DNA of 64,000 bases. It comes from UBA11403 sp963784615. GTDB taxonomy: Bacteria; Pseudomonadota; Gammaproteobacteria; Legionellales; Legionellaceae. A program made the position numbers and the translations under genes. This document shows, piece by piece, positions 44,623-53,634 of this stretch (within the stretch, counting starts at the first letter, position 1; each line of letters opens with the position of its first letter). The stretch lies in assembly GCA_963784615.1 (NCBI GenBank), contig CAWASG010000001.1, positions 1,798,001 through 1,862,000 of the forward strand. Direction: 5' to 3'. The notes beneath the pieces are model-generated. The model was not told where the DNA came from and made no database searches. It saw only the letters and a program-made list of their open reading frames with translations.

Positions 44623-45867
44623 TTATTGAATCGTCATTGCCTCATAGAATTTTTTAGCAATAGGCAGATCCTTGTCATATTGTGACTCTGTAGAGGTATA
44701 CGACCAGTTATATAATGGGGATTGAGCATCTTTGGTTACTACAAAGTCGAGCCGTTTGAATAATTGATTGTTATGAGTAAAAGTAGAAAGCAAATATTCA
44801 CCCTTAAATTGTTTTGGATTTTGCGGGAGTTCTGCAGCACCTTGATCTAAAAATTTCGCATTAGGATCAATTTTACCAATCTGATTTTTAAGAGAGTTAA
44901 CATATTCTGTTGTGGTTAAATATTGCCCATCTGGGTTTTTCGCAAAAATCATAGTTACGATAATCAATGACTCATATGAAGATGTGCCTTTTTTTCCTCT
45001 GCAAAAAAATGACCCTGCAAGTTTTGAGCCATAATCCCAGTTTTTCAGACAAATTACAGAAAAATAGCCTTTTGGATCTTTGTAAACAAAAATGTCATTA
45101 GAAGTGGCGTCTGTAGGCGTTGAAAGGGCTTTTTCGGATTTGCTACTTTCCAAATTTGTTTCAAGAAACGCTTTGTATTGCGCATCTTGCTCACTTTCTT
45201 TTGGATTGATCAGCAAGCCGAATATCTTCCATTGATTATCCTCTTTAATTAAAAGGTATTGGATACCTATAACCGTACCGTCTTCCCCTTTCAACGTTCC
45301 TGTTACTATCCCTCGACTATTGTTAATTTCCCTTTTTGAAAATGACGTACTTGCATTGTGGCTCAGGGGAGGATATCGATTTATAAATTCCTTAAACTGA
45401 TCAAGAGAATGACTGCTTTGAAATTCTTTTGCAGTATACGCGTAGGATCCTTGAAAATCATTCATTCTTGCAGCTTCAAGATGTTTTTCAATCACTTTAA
45501 CCAAGCCGCTGGTTAAAAACATTGCGAACATGGTAATAAGGAAGACGATAATGACAATCTCAATTATCGTTGCAAGTATGATGCTTAGCCCTTTTTTTAA
45601 CATGGATGGATCACTTATGCAGGTTAATAAGCGTCCTTGTTTGTCCTTAAAGGAGTTACTGATAATCGAAATGGCGTCAATCAAAGACCATAATCCAAAA
45701 CATCCGAAGGTGACGAGCATGAGTAATCCAGTCCAGATTTTACCCACATAAAGTCGATGCAGACCAAACACACCGAAAAAGACACACAAAAAAAGAGCTG
45801 TTAAACCTGATTTTGAACTTTTGTTTGCAGTCTGTTGGGACTGTTGCTCAACATTGGTGATTGTCAT
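44623..45867 (-). CDS. TM2-domain membrane protein with periplasmic C-terminal domains
   Basis: The 414 aa protein begins with a TM2 domain (about 20-80: FGVFGLHRLYVGKIWTGLLM and LWSLIDAISII). A third membrane helix (about 92-120) follows, then a DUF4864-like region (FQGSYAYTAKEFQSS..., GIVTGTLKG...DNQWKIFGLLIN). The C-terminal domain (about 265-414) contains YSVICLKNWDYGSKLAGSFFC and may be PsbP/lipoprotein-like. Its function is unknown. A ribosome site AAGGAT is present. Confidence 0.7.
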   Translation of the reverse strand: MTITNVEQQSQQTANKSSKSGLTALFLCVFFGVFGLHRLYVGKIWTGLLMLVTFGCFGLWSLIDAISIISNSFKDKQGRLLTCISDPSMLKKGLSIILATIIEIVIIVFLITMFAMFLTSGLVKVIEKHLEAARMNDFQGSYAYTAKEFQSSHSLDQFKEFINRYPPLSHNASTSFSKREINNSRGIVTGTLKGEDGTVIGIQYLLIKEDNQWKIFGLLINPKESEQDAQYKAFLETNLESSKSEKALSTPTDATSNDIFVYKDPKGYFSVICLKNWDYGSKLAGSFFCRGKKGTSSYESLIIVTMIFAKNPDGQYLTTTEYVNSLKNQIGKIDPNAKFLDQGAAELPQNPKQFKGEYLLSTFTHNNQLFKRLDFVVTKDAQSPLYNWSYTSTESQYDKDLPIAKKFYEAMTIQ

Positions 45868-45966
45868 GCTTTCATCCTTGAATTTGATTTCATAGTTTAA
45901 GCATAGACGATTTTTAGCAATAGATTATTATGGACTGTTGCAGATGAGGGTTTAGGTTTAGCTTGC

Positions 45967-45998
45967 GTAGGTTGGGTTGCATCTTTATGCAACCCAAC
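45967..45998. repeat. Short palindromic repeat variant
   Basis: GTAGGTTGGGTTGCAT-CTTT-ATGCAACCCAAC forms an 11-14 bp hairpin. It shares the outer arm of the long repeat family but lacks the GAGGCTGG core. It is placed between two - strand genes. Confidence 0.75.
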
Positions 45999-46019
45999 AA
46001 GAGCTACTGCGGATGGATG

Positions 46020-46487
46020 CTAGCGTGTATGTACAGTTGGATTGTGTTCGTGTGCATGCACTTGCACATCGGCTCGCCCTTGATCATGGCTGTGTTCATG
46101 GCCATGACCATAAGCTTGTTCATTGACGTGTCCATGTTCATGGATATCTTGAGGAGGAGCGCCTCTCATCCAATGATGTGAAAGCCATTTCCACTTTCCG
46201 CACCGTCCGTGTCGACCAGGGGAAACGCAACCCCAGTAGCCGGAAACCCAGACAGCTGAACGTGACGCCCTTGGATTAGAGCATTCTTGATGCGGCGGTA
46301 TCCACATGTTATCAATCCACATCCCTCTGGTGACATAACAATGGGTATAACCCTGGGGTGGTGCGACGATAACTTGTGCAGGCGGTGGCGCTACGGATAT
46401 GGAAATGTCAATACCAGTGTGATGTCTGGCTTGGGCCGTGAGGCTCATTAGTAGGATAGACAATAAAGCAAAACAACGAGTAAACAT
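46020..46487 (-). CDS. Exported protein with histidine-rich C-terminus
   Basis: The 155 aa protein has a signal peptide ending near LTAQA. The central part has conserved-looking aromatic/Cys patterns (YTHCYVTRGMWIDNMW, VWVSGYWGCVSPGRH). The C-terminal ~45 residues are rich in His (HEHGHVNEQAYGHGHEHSHD), suggesting metal binding (Ni, Zn or Cu). GGGGTA lies upstream. I do not recognise an exact family. Confidence 0.65.
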   Translation of the reverse strand: MFTRCFALLSILLMSLTAQARHHTGIDISISVAPPPAQVIVAPPQGYTHCYVTRGMWIDNMWIPPHQECSNPRASRSAVWVSGYWGCVSPGRHGRCGKWKWLSHHWMRGAPPQDIHEHGHVNEQAYGHGHEHSHDQGRADVQVHAHEHNPTVHTR

Positions 46488-46697
46488 GAAATACCCCTTA
46501 ATTCAGGTGAACGGTTACATGGATTAAATATATCGCTCAAAATAATAACATGTTCATATTTTTACTGATAGCAGAATAGAAACGATAATTTCTGTTCACA
46601 ACGTTCTCCCCAATGTTTAATATGAAAACCTTGCAATACTCTATCTTCGTCTACTATAGTTAAGTCATTCTTAATACGAAACATAAAAGTGCTGACC

Positions 46698-47807
46698 ATG
46701 GCAAAAATTGGCTTATATCTAGCAGGCGGTGGTGCTCGCGGTGCTTATCAGGCTGGCGCTCTGAAAGCTATTGGCGAAATATTACAAACGGATAAGTTGC
46801 CGTTTACGATGCTGAGTGGCGTAAGCATAGGGGCAATCAATGCTTCGGTGCTTGCCCAACATGCTGACGATTTTTTGATGGGGATCGATTGCCTTGAGCG
46901 TTTATGGTCCAATATCCATTGTGATCAAATATTTAATACAAGTAACTTTGAGCTCGGGAAATCAGTCGTCCGTAATTTAGGTCAATTTTTGGTAAAACAA
47001 CGTCGGTCAGGTTTTTTACTGGATACGGCGCCATTGAATGACTTTGTGGATAATAATATTAATTTTGAAAGAATTCGCAATAATATTGCAGAAAATCATT
47101 TGGAAACATTTGAAGTCATTGCGAACTGCTATGAAACAGAACAAACCGTGTCTTTTTACCAGCACTCTATACCAGGATTTGAAGATTGGGCCTACCATCG
47201 ACACATCAGTCGATCTGCTGTTATCAATAAGAATCACATTATTGCTTCTGGATCACTGCCACTTTTTTTCCCAGCCATAGACATCGATGGTTTGCATTAT
47301 GGGGATGGGAGCGTTGGGTTGATCTCACCTCTTCGCGGGGCGTTACGATTTAATGTCGAAAAAGTGATGATTATTGGAACCCGTCAACTACCCCACACAA
47401 TTAAGCCAGACATATCGAATGGCGAGGATATTGGCTTTGCTCAAGTGCTTGGTAATATGCTCAATGGTCTATTTCTTGATAATCTTGATAGGGACATTGA
47501 GATGGTTAATCGTATGAATGAGATCGCTCGTTTGCTGTCGATTTGGAATAAGCACAAATCGCCCTGGCGACCGATTGAGACCCTCTATCTGCGTCCTACC
47601 ACGAGCATGGCTGCGATGGCTCAAGACCATTACAAAGCAATGCCCACGTTATTACGCATGCTCTTAAACGTTCTGGGAGCAAAAAATCATTCGGGCGACT
47701 TATTAAGCTTTTTGTTGTTTGAAAAGGAATTTACACAGCAATTAATTGAAACAGGGTATACCGATACCATGAATCAATATAAATCAATTGTCGCGTTTTT
47801 CGAGTAA
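46698..47807 (+). CDS. Patatin-like phospholipase
   Basis: The 369 aa protein has the patatin oxyanion loop GGGARGAYQ (10-18), nucleophile motif GVSIG (Ser43) and the catalytic Asp in a YGDG segment near 200. It likely hydrolyses acyl chains of lipids. Related patatins in intracellular gammaproteobacteria include effectors, but no secretion signal is clear here. The ATG at 46698 is chosen; a GTG 9 bp upstream is possible. Confidence 0.88.
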   Translation: MAKIGLYLAGGGARGAYQAGALKAIGEILQTDKLPFTMLSGVSIGAINASVLAQHADDFLMGIDCLERLWSNIHCDQIFNTSNFELGKSVVRNLGQFLVKQRRSGFLLDTAPLNDFVDNNINFERIRNNIAENHLETFEVIANCYETEQTVSFYQHSIPGFEDWAYHRHISRSAVINKNHIIASGSLPLFFPAIDIDGLHYGDGSVGLISPLRGALRFNVEKVMIIGTRQLPHTIKPDISNGEDIGFAQVLGNMLNGLFLDNLDRDIEMVNRMNEIARLLSIWNKHKSPWRPIETLYLRPTTSMAAMAQDHYKAMPTLLRMLLNVLGAKNHSGDLLSFLLFEKEFTQQLIETGYTDTMNQYKSIVAFFE

Positions 47808-47823
47808 TGTTTCGTAACTCAGC

Positions 47824-47935
47824 AGGTACGTCATCCAGAGGACGTCTGCTATGTGAAGGATCTCCCCTAAGTAATTAAAGCTATAACATTCAGGAGATCC
47901 TTCGCGCAAAAAGACGCGCTCTGGATGACGTACCT
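47824..47935. repeat. 112 bp inverted repeat that encodes the AroE C-terminus
   Basis: The left arm AGGTACGTCATCCAGAG... and the right arm ...CTCTGGATGACGTACCT are inverted copies, and GAAGGATCTCC pairs with GGAGATCCTTC inside. The right arm covers the stop and last ~14 codons of aroE. Confidence 0.88.
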
Positions 47936-48708
47936 AGGGAATCCGGCATAACCTCATGCCAAATCAAAAAAGCTTCAGCGGCTTGTTCGATGAGCATTCC
48001 CAGACCATCGATTGCTGGTGATCCATGCGATTTTGCCCATTGTACGAAGGGCGTCATTTTATCTCGGCTGTAAGCTAAATCGTAGCAAAAGGGGTGATTG
48101 GTGAGAATGGTGTCGGGTAATGTCAGGGTGTTATCCTGAAGACTTGCAGAAGTTGCATTGACGACAACGTCATAATGTTCGGTGAGTGCTTCAAATCCAC
48201 ATGTCTGTATTTCCGGAAAGTAAGTTTTTAGTGCGTGGGCTTTGTCTACGGTACGATTGCTGAGAATTAATCGTGCGGGATGGGAGTTGAGTAGTTCGCC
48301 AATGACGCCGCGTGCCGCACCGCCAGCACCTAATAACACGATTCTTTTGTCTGCCAAGTCAATATAGCGACTTAAATCACGCATTAAGCCAACGCCATCG
48401 GTATTATCAGCATGGAGTTTGCCATCCGCCATCCAGAGCGTATTCGCCGCACCGGCCTGAAGACAGCGAGCTGTTTTTATTTGTGCCATTGCAAACGCAC
48501 GTTCTTTAAATGGCAGGGTAATATTAAGTCCTTTGCCGTCAGGTTCATTAAAAAAATCAATGACATATTGTTCAAACAGCGCCACGGGCACCTCGATTTT
48601 GTCATAACGAAGTGAAATGCCGGTTTGTTCGGCAAATTGTTGATGGATAATGGGCGACAGGCTATGGGCGATGGGATTGCCCATCACCGCATATAATGGA
48701 ATATTCAA
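47890..48708 (-). CDS. aroE: Shikimate dehydrogenase
   Basis: This enzyme makes shikimate from 3-dehydroshikimate with NADPH. The 272 aa protein has AVMGNPIAHSLSPIIH at the N-terminus, N-L-T-L-P-F-K (shikimate-binding Lys) near 60-70, and the NADP loop LLGAGGAARGVI near 125. The start is TTG at 48708 with strong GGAGG. Its C-terminal ~14 residues (GTSSRARLFARRIS) come from an inverted repeat rather than native coding sequence. It is 11 bp downstream of pepN. Confidence 0.93.
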   Translation of the reverse strand: MNIPLYAVMGNPIAHSLSPIIHQQFAEQTGISLRYDKIEVPVALFEQYVIDFFNEPDGKGLNITLPFKERAFAMAQIKTARCLQAGAANTLWMADGKLHADNTDGVGLMRDLSRYIDLADKRIVLLGAGGAARGVIGELLNSHPARLILSNRTVDKAHALKTYFPEIQTCGFEALTEHYDVVVNATSASLQDNTLTLPDTILTNHPFCYDLAYSRDKMTPFVQWAKSHGSPAIDGLGMLIEQAAEAFLIWHEVMPDSLGTSSRARLFARRIS

Positions 48709-48719
48709 TGTTCCTCCAA

Positions 48720-51296
48720 TCAGTGGGCCCGACTTTTTTCGACAACTTCACTTAAATCTCTCGATAACGTCATTCCTGCCAAGATAGTTAACTGTTCTTG
48801 CATCAGCGCCTGTCTTGGGGCATCCAGTCTTTGCCAGCGAGTAAATGGTGTTGCTAAGCGCGCGGCGACTTGTGGATTAATGGCGTCGAGCTTAACTAGC
48901 ATTTCGGTTAAAAAAGCATAGCCACTGCCGTCTATTGCATGGAAATGTCGCGGATTGAATTGGGTAAAAGCGCCGATAAGTGCACGGACTTTATTGGGGT
49001 TTTTCATTTGAAAGGCGGGATGAGAAAGCAGTAATCTGACTTGAGCAAGGGTTCCCGGAACTTCTGAGCTTGCCTGTACTGAAAACCATTTATCCATGAC
49101 CAATTCATTGGCTGACCAATCGGTATAAAACGACCCGATCGCCTGTTCGCGTAGCGCTTTTTGTGAGGCGTTGGCTAACAACATAAAACTCGCGAGCTTT
49201 CCTGACATGGTGCGGGCTTTGGTAAATTGTTCCTGACAGAAGGGCAGAGTTGTTGTTTCGTCGGCCTTCATCATGAGCCAGAGGCATGTATTTCTAAGTT
49301 TACGGCGTCCATATGCAGCATATTGCATGACGCCATCCTCCTGTTCCCACAAAGTTTCGTAAGTTGTTTTGGCAGCATTAAATAGTGCTTTGCCCAACGC
49401 TTGTCGATAGGCATCTCTGACCTCTTCCACAAGTCCCACGTCTACGGTTTGCAAAGTCGCGGCGACATCCTCGAACTGTGGCGGCGTTAATACATCGGCG
49501 CGCAGTCCCATATCGAGTGATGCATTCGTTAAAACCTGGTGATAAGCATCAATGAGTTTAGATGATAGTGACCATGTGTTGGAAGGAGATTGTAGCCACG
49601 TTTTGAGGGTATTTAATGCCAAGGTTTGTCCTGCATTCCATAATGCATAGCCATTAGTTTCGAATTGCAATAACCCTAATAGTTCTTCTTCAGTTTGTGT
49701 GTACTGCAGTTTAATCGGTGCGGAAAAATCACGTAACAAAGAAACCAGTGGTTTTTCTTGTAATCCTTCAAATCGATATTGCGTTTCAGATTCTTTGAGC
49801 TCAATTAATGTGTCATTTAATAGCTTACCTGTTGTGCTTAATAGCGCGAGACGAATGGGAATATGAAACGGCTGTTTCTGTTGGCACTCGGGCGTTGGTG
49901 GGCAGGTTTGGCTTAATGTCAGGGTTAAACAACCGTTTTGAAAGTCACTGTTGACGGACACTTCGGGCGTACCTGCCTGGCTATACCAACGTTTGAATTG
50001 CGTTAAATCAACATGATTGGCATCTTCCATGGCGGCAACAAAATCATCAATGGTGACGGCCTGTCCATCGTGGCGTTCAAAGTAGAGATCCATGCCGTGT
50101 CGAAAACCAGCCTCACCCAAGAGGGTGTGTTGCATGCGAATCACTTCTGAGCCTTTATTGTAGATGGTTGCGGTATAAAAATTATTAATCTCTTGATAGG
50201 ACTCGGGGCGAACCGGATGTGCCATGGCACTGGCATCTTCTGGAAATTGGGAACTGCGTAGTACCCTGACCTCAGCAATTCGATTCACGTCTTGTGAATT
50301 CATGTCCGCAGAAAATGCATGTTCACGAAATACCGTTAAGCCTTCTTTCAAGCTCAGTTGAAACCAGTCGCGACAGGTGACGCGATTGCCTGTCCAATTA
50401 TGAAAATATTCATGACCGACAACGCTTTCAACGTCGATATAATCTTGATCAGTTGCTGTTTCTGGGCTGACGAGAATATATTTGGAATTAAAAATATTAA
50501 GACCTTTATTTTCCATCGCGCCCATATTGAAATCACTGACGGCGACGATCATAAACAGATCAAGGTCATATTCTCGTCCAAAGCGTTCCTCATCCCAGCG
50601 CATGGATTTTTTCACGGAGGCCATGGCGTGAGCGCATTGAGGTTCGTTGCCATGCTCTACATAAATGTGTAGTGCAATAGAGCGACCGGATTGGGTGGTG
50701 AATGTATCCGTTACACAGCCGAGATCGCCGGCAACCAGGGCAAATAGATAGGATGGTTTTTTAAAAGGATCTTCCCAAACGACCCAATGCCGGCCATCAC
50801 TGGTTTCACCGGCGTCGATTGGGTTGCCGTTGGACAAGAGTATTGGATAAGACGCTTTGTCGGCGCTGATGCGGGTGGTGAAGGTGGTGAGTACATCGGG
50901 TCTATCAGGGAAAAAGGTGATACGACGAAACCCTTCTGCTTCACATTGGGTACAGAATAAATGATTTGAGCGGTACAGACCGGACAGGGAGGTGTTGTTT
51001 TGCGGTTGAATGCGAACGACTGTGGTTAAGGTAAATTCATCCGGGCATGTTGGGATGATTAAGTTGCCGTCTGTCAATTGATAGGCTTTTTGTTCTAGTG
51101 CCTGATGATTGAGTTGAATACTGATTAATTCAAGCCCGTCCCCATTCAAACATAATTCACCAGGTTGTTCGCGCTTAAAAGCGATGTGGCTTGTGACCAG
51201 GGCGTGGTCCTCATACAGGTCAACGGTTAAGTGAAGCGATACAACCGCAAAGGGGTAAGGTTTATATTCGTTACGATAGATTGTTTTATTTTGCAT
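48720..51296 (-). CDS. pepN: Aminopeptidase N
   Basis: This is an M1 zinc metallopeptidase, 858 aa, cytosolic. It has GAMEN at 259-263 and HEYFH (H295, E296, H299) with the third ligand E318 in LKEGLTVFREHAFS. All metal ligands are present. AGAGG lies before the ATG. It is followed by aroE in an apparent operon. Its leader carries an 18 bp perfect hairpin (51316-51359). Confidence 0.97.
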   Translation of the reverse strand: MQNKTIYRNEYKPYPFAVVSLHLTVDLYEDHALVTSHIAFKREQPGELCLNGDGLELISIQLNHQALEQKAYQLTDGNLIIPTCPDEFTLTTVVRIQPQNNTSLSGLYRSNHLFCTQCEAEGFRRITFFPDRPDVLTTFTTRISADKASYPILLSNGNPIDAGETSDGRHWVVWEDPFKKPSYLFALVAGDLGCVTDTFTTQSGRSIALHIYVEHGNEPQCAHAMASVKKSMRWDEERFGREYDLDLFMIVAVSDFNMGAMENKGLNIFNSKYILVSPETATDQDYIDVESVVGHEYFHNWTGNRVTCRDWFQLSLKEGLTVFREHAFSADMNSQDVNRIAEVRVLRSSQFPEDASAMAHPVRPESYQEINNFYTATIYNKGSEVIRMQHTLLGEAGFRHGMDLYFERHDGQAVTIDDFVAAMEDANHVDLTQFKRWYSQAGTPEVSVNSDFQNGCLTLTLSQTCPPTPECQQKQPFHIPIRLALLSTTGKLLNDTLIELKESETQYRFEGLQEKPLVSLLRDFSAPIKLQYTQTEEELLGLLQFETNGYALWNAGQTLALNTLKTWLQSPSNTWSLSSKLIDAYHQVLTNASLDMGLRADVLTPPQFEDVAATLQTVDVGLVEEVRDAYRQALGKALFNAAKTTYETLWEQEDGVMQYAAYGRRKLRNTCLWLMMKADETTTLPFCQEQFTKARTMSGKLASFMLLANASQKALREQAIGSFYTDWSANELVMDKWFSVQASSEVPGTLAQVRLLLSHPAFQMKNPNKVRALIGAFTQFNPRHFHAIDGSGYAFLTEMLVKLDAINPQVAARLATPFTRWQRLDAPRQALMQEQLTILAGMTLSRDLSEVVEKSRAH

Positions 51297-51315
51297 GGGG
51301 TTCCTCTGTTGGACA

Positions 51316-51359
51316 TTGGACAGAACAGCATGAAAAAAGACTCATGCTGTTCTGTCCAA
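51316..51359 (-). promoter_or_regulatory. 18 bp perfect hairpin in the pepN leader
   Basis: TTGGACAGAACAGCATGA and its exact reverse complement are separated by 8 bases. It lies 20 bp before the pepN ATG and may affect translation or mark a terminator or attenuator. Confidence 0.6.
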
Positions 51360-51380
51360 GCAATGTTGTGATAGGATTTG

Positions 51381-51418
51381 AGCAAAAGCGCATGCTTCTT
51401 TTTGCATGCGCTTTTGCT
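51381..51418. promoter_or_regulatory. 15 bp perfect hairpin between pepN and prkA
   Basis: AGCAAAAGCGCATGC and GCATGCGCTTTTGCT flank an 8-base T-rich loop. It lies in the divergent intergenic region, between the two promoters. Role unknown. Confidence 0.55.
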
Positions 51419-51540
51419 TAAACTCCAATCTGTGATCTATACTCAAAGTAAGGATTAGTTTCTCGTTTTTAGGGAATAAAAACCAGTTTTTTTTGAAATA
51501 AAAATACCCAGCAGAAAGAGAAAAACAAGGGAGAAGCATT

Positions 51541-53472
51541 ATGAGCACGCAAGAGTTTTTGTCTGACTATACCAAGCGCTTTGTGGATAACAAAGAAGAA
51601 GAGATGAGCCTGCAGGAATATTTGGATCTCTGTGCAACAGATCCATCGGCTTATGCGAATCCAGCGGAGCGGTTGTTAATGGCCATTGGCGAACCGGAGT
51701 TGGTTGATACTCGTCACGACCCGGTGTTGTCTCGATTGTTCTCCAATAAAATCATTTCGCGTTATGCCGTGTTTAAAGACTTCTATGGATTGGAAGAGCC
51801 GATTGAGCAAATCGTTGGTTTTTTAAAGCACGCGGCACAGGGGCTTGAAGAAACCAAGCAAGTCTTGTATCTCTTGGGGCCTGTGGGTGGCGGGAAGTCG
51901 TCGCTGGCGGAGAAACTCAAAGAGCTCATGCAGAAAGTCCCTTTTTATGCGATCAAAGGCTCGCCAGTGTTTGATTCTCCCTTGTCGCTGTTTAACCCGG
52001 AAGAAGATGCTGAGTTGTTACAAGATCGCTTCGGCATTCCTTCACGTCATTTACGTTATACCTTGTCTCCATGGGCCATTAAACGACTCCATGAATACAA
52101 TGGTGACATTAACCAGTTTCGCGTGATTAAAGTCAGGCCTTCACGCTCAAAGCAAATTGCGATTGCAAAAACCGAACCAGGCGATGAAAACAATCAGGAT
52201 ATTTCATCACTCGTCGGTAAAGTGGATATTCGAAAATTAGAGCAATTTTCTCAAGATGATCCCGATGCCTATAGTTATTCCGGCGGATTGTGTCGTGCTA
52301 ATCGGGGATTGCTCGAATTTGTGGAAATGTTCAAGGCACCGATTAAAGTCTTGCACCCCTTGCTGACGGCAACGCAGGAAGGGAATTACAATGCTACGGA
52401 AGGGTTGTCATCGATTCCTTTTGAAGGGATTATTTTGGCGCATTCCAATGAGGCTGAATGGCAAACCTTTAGAAATAATAAAAACAATGAAGCGTTTATC
52501 GATCGTATCAATATCGTTAAAGTGCCTTATTGTTTGCGTTTTTCTGAAGAGAAGAAAATTTATCAAAAATTATTGGATAACAGTTCTTTGTCGAAAGCGT
52601 CTTGTGCACCGGGTACTTTAGAAATGTTAGCGCAATTTTCCGTGTTGACTCGCCTGAAAGATCCACAGAATTCAAACATATTTTCTAAAATGCGCGTGTA
52701 TGACGGGGAGGGTATTAAAGATACCGATCCGAAGGCCAAATCCTATCAGGAATACCGTGATTTTGGTGGCGTTGATGAGGGCATGAGTGGTATTTCAACG
52801 CGGTTTGCTTTCAAGATTTTGTCTAAAGTATTTAATTTTGATCACACCGAAATTGCCGCTAACCCGGTTCATTTACTCTATGTTCTTGAGCGACAAATTG
52901 AGCAGGAGCAATTCCCGCAAGAAATTCAAGAAAAATACCTGGCTTATATCAAAGAATATTTATCACCTAAATACGTCGAGTTTATTGGCAAAGAGATTCA
53001 AACGGCCTATTTAGAATCGTACTCAGAGTATGGCCAAAATATTTTTGACCGATACATCACTTACGCGGATTTCTGGATTCAGGATCAAGATTATCGTGAT
53101 CCGGATACAGGCGAAATTTTTGACCGAGAGTCTTTGAATGCTGATTTAGAGAAAATTGAAAAACCAGCAGGGATCTCCAATCCAAAAGATTTTCGTAATG
53201 AGGTGGTGAATTTTGTGCTTCGGGCACGGGCGAATAATCACGGGAAAAATCCGAAATGGAATAGTTATGAAAAATTAAAAACTGTGATTGAGAAAAAAAT
53301 GTTTACGAATACTGAGGATTTATTACCGGTGATTTCGTTTAATGCCAAAGCCTCTGAAGATGACAAGAAAAAACACGCGGACTTTATCGACAGAATGGTG
53401 GATAAGGGTTACACCGCCAAGCAAGTTCGATTGTTGTGCGAGTGGTATTTACGGGTGCGTAAATCGCAGTAA
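51541..53472 (+). CDS. yeaG: PrkA/YeaG-family serine protein kinase
   Basis: The 643 aa protein has an N-terminal AAA-like module with P-loop GPVGGGKS (113-120) and a C-terminal kinase-like part. YeaG-type proteins act in starvation and stress responses together with YeaH and SpoVR/YcgB, which are the next two genes. GGGAG is upstream. A palindromic repeat separates it from yeaH. Confidence 0.93.
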   Translation: MSTQEFLSDYTKRFVDNKEEEMSLQEYLDLCATDPSAYANPAERLLMAIGEPELVDTRHDPVLSRLFSNKIISRYAVFKDFYGLEEPIEQIVGFLKHAAQGLEETKQVLYLLGPVGGGKSSLAEKLKELMQKVPFYAIKGSPVFDSPLSLFNPEEDAELLQDRFGIPSRHLRYTLSPWAIKRLHEYNGDINQFRVIKVRPSRSKQIAIAKTEPGDENNQDISSLVGKVDIRKLEQFSQDDPDAYSYSGGLCRANRGLLEFVEMFKAPIKVLHPLLTATQEGNYNATEGLSSIPFEGIILAHSNEAEWQTFRNNKNNEAFIDRINIVKVPYCLRFSEEKKIYQKLLDNSSLSKASCAPGTLEMLAQFSVLTRLKDPQNSNIFSKMRVYDGEGIKDTDPKAKSYQEYRDFGGVDEGMSGISTRFAFKILSKVFNFDHTEIAANPVHLLYVLERQIEQEQFPQEIQEKYLAYIKEYLSPKYVEFIGKEIQTAYLESYSEYGQNIFDRYITYADFWIQDQDYRDPDTGEIFDRESLNADLEKIEKPAGISNPKDFRNEVVNFVLRARANNHGKNPKWNSYEKLKTVIEKKMFTNTEDLLPVISFNAKASEDDKKKHADFIDRMVDKGYTAKQVRLLCEWYLRVRKSQ

Positions 53473-53486
53473 AATCAGAGTTCTGC

Positions 53487-53570
53487 GTAGGTTGGGTTGA
53501 GGCTGGTAAGCCGAAGCCCAACAAAACCATCCATGTTGGGCTTCGGCTTACCAGCCTCAACCCAACCTAC
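53487..53570. repeat. Palindromic intergenic repeat, complete copy, yeaG-yeaH
   Basis: This is an 84 bp perfect hairpin (GTAGGTTGGGTTGAGGCTGG... to CCCAACCTAC) with the loop in the opposite orientation to the other complete copies. It lies inside the stress operon. Confidence 0.95.
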
Positions 53571-53634
53571 GTGCTCAATCGAACCTACGTGCAACCTAGG
53601 GACATAAGCAGTAATCACAGGGGGTAACCAAGCC

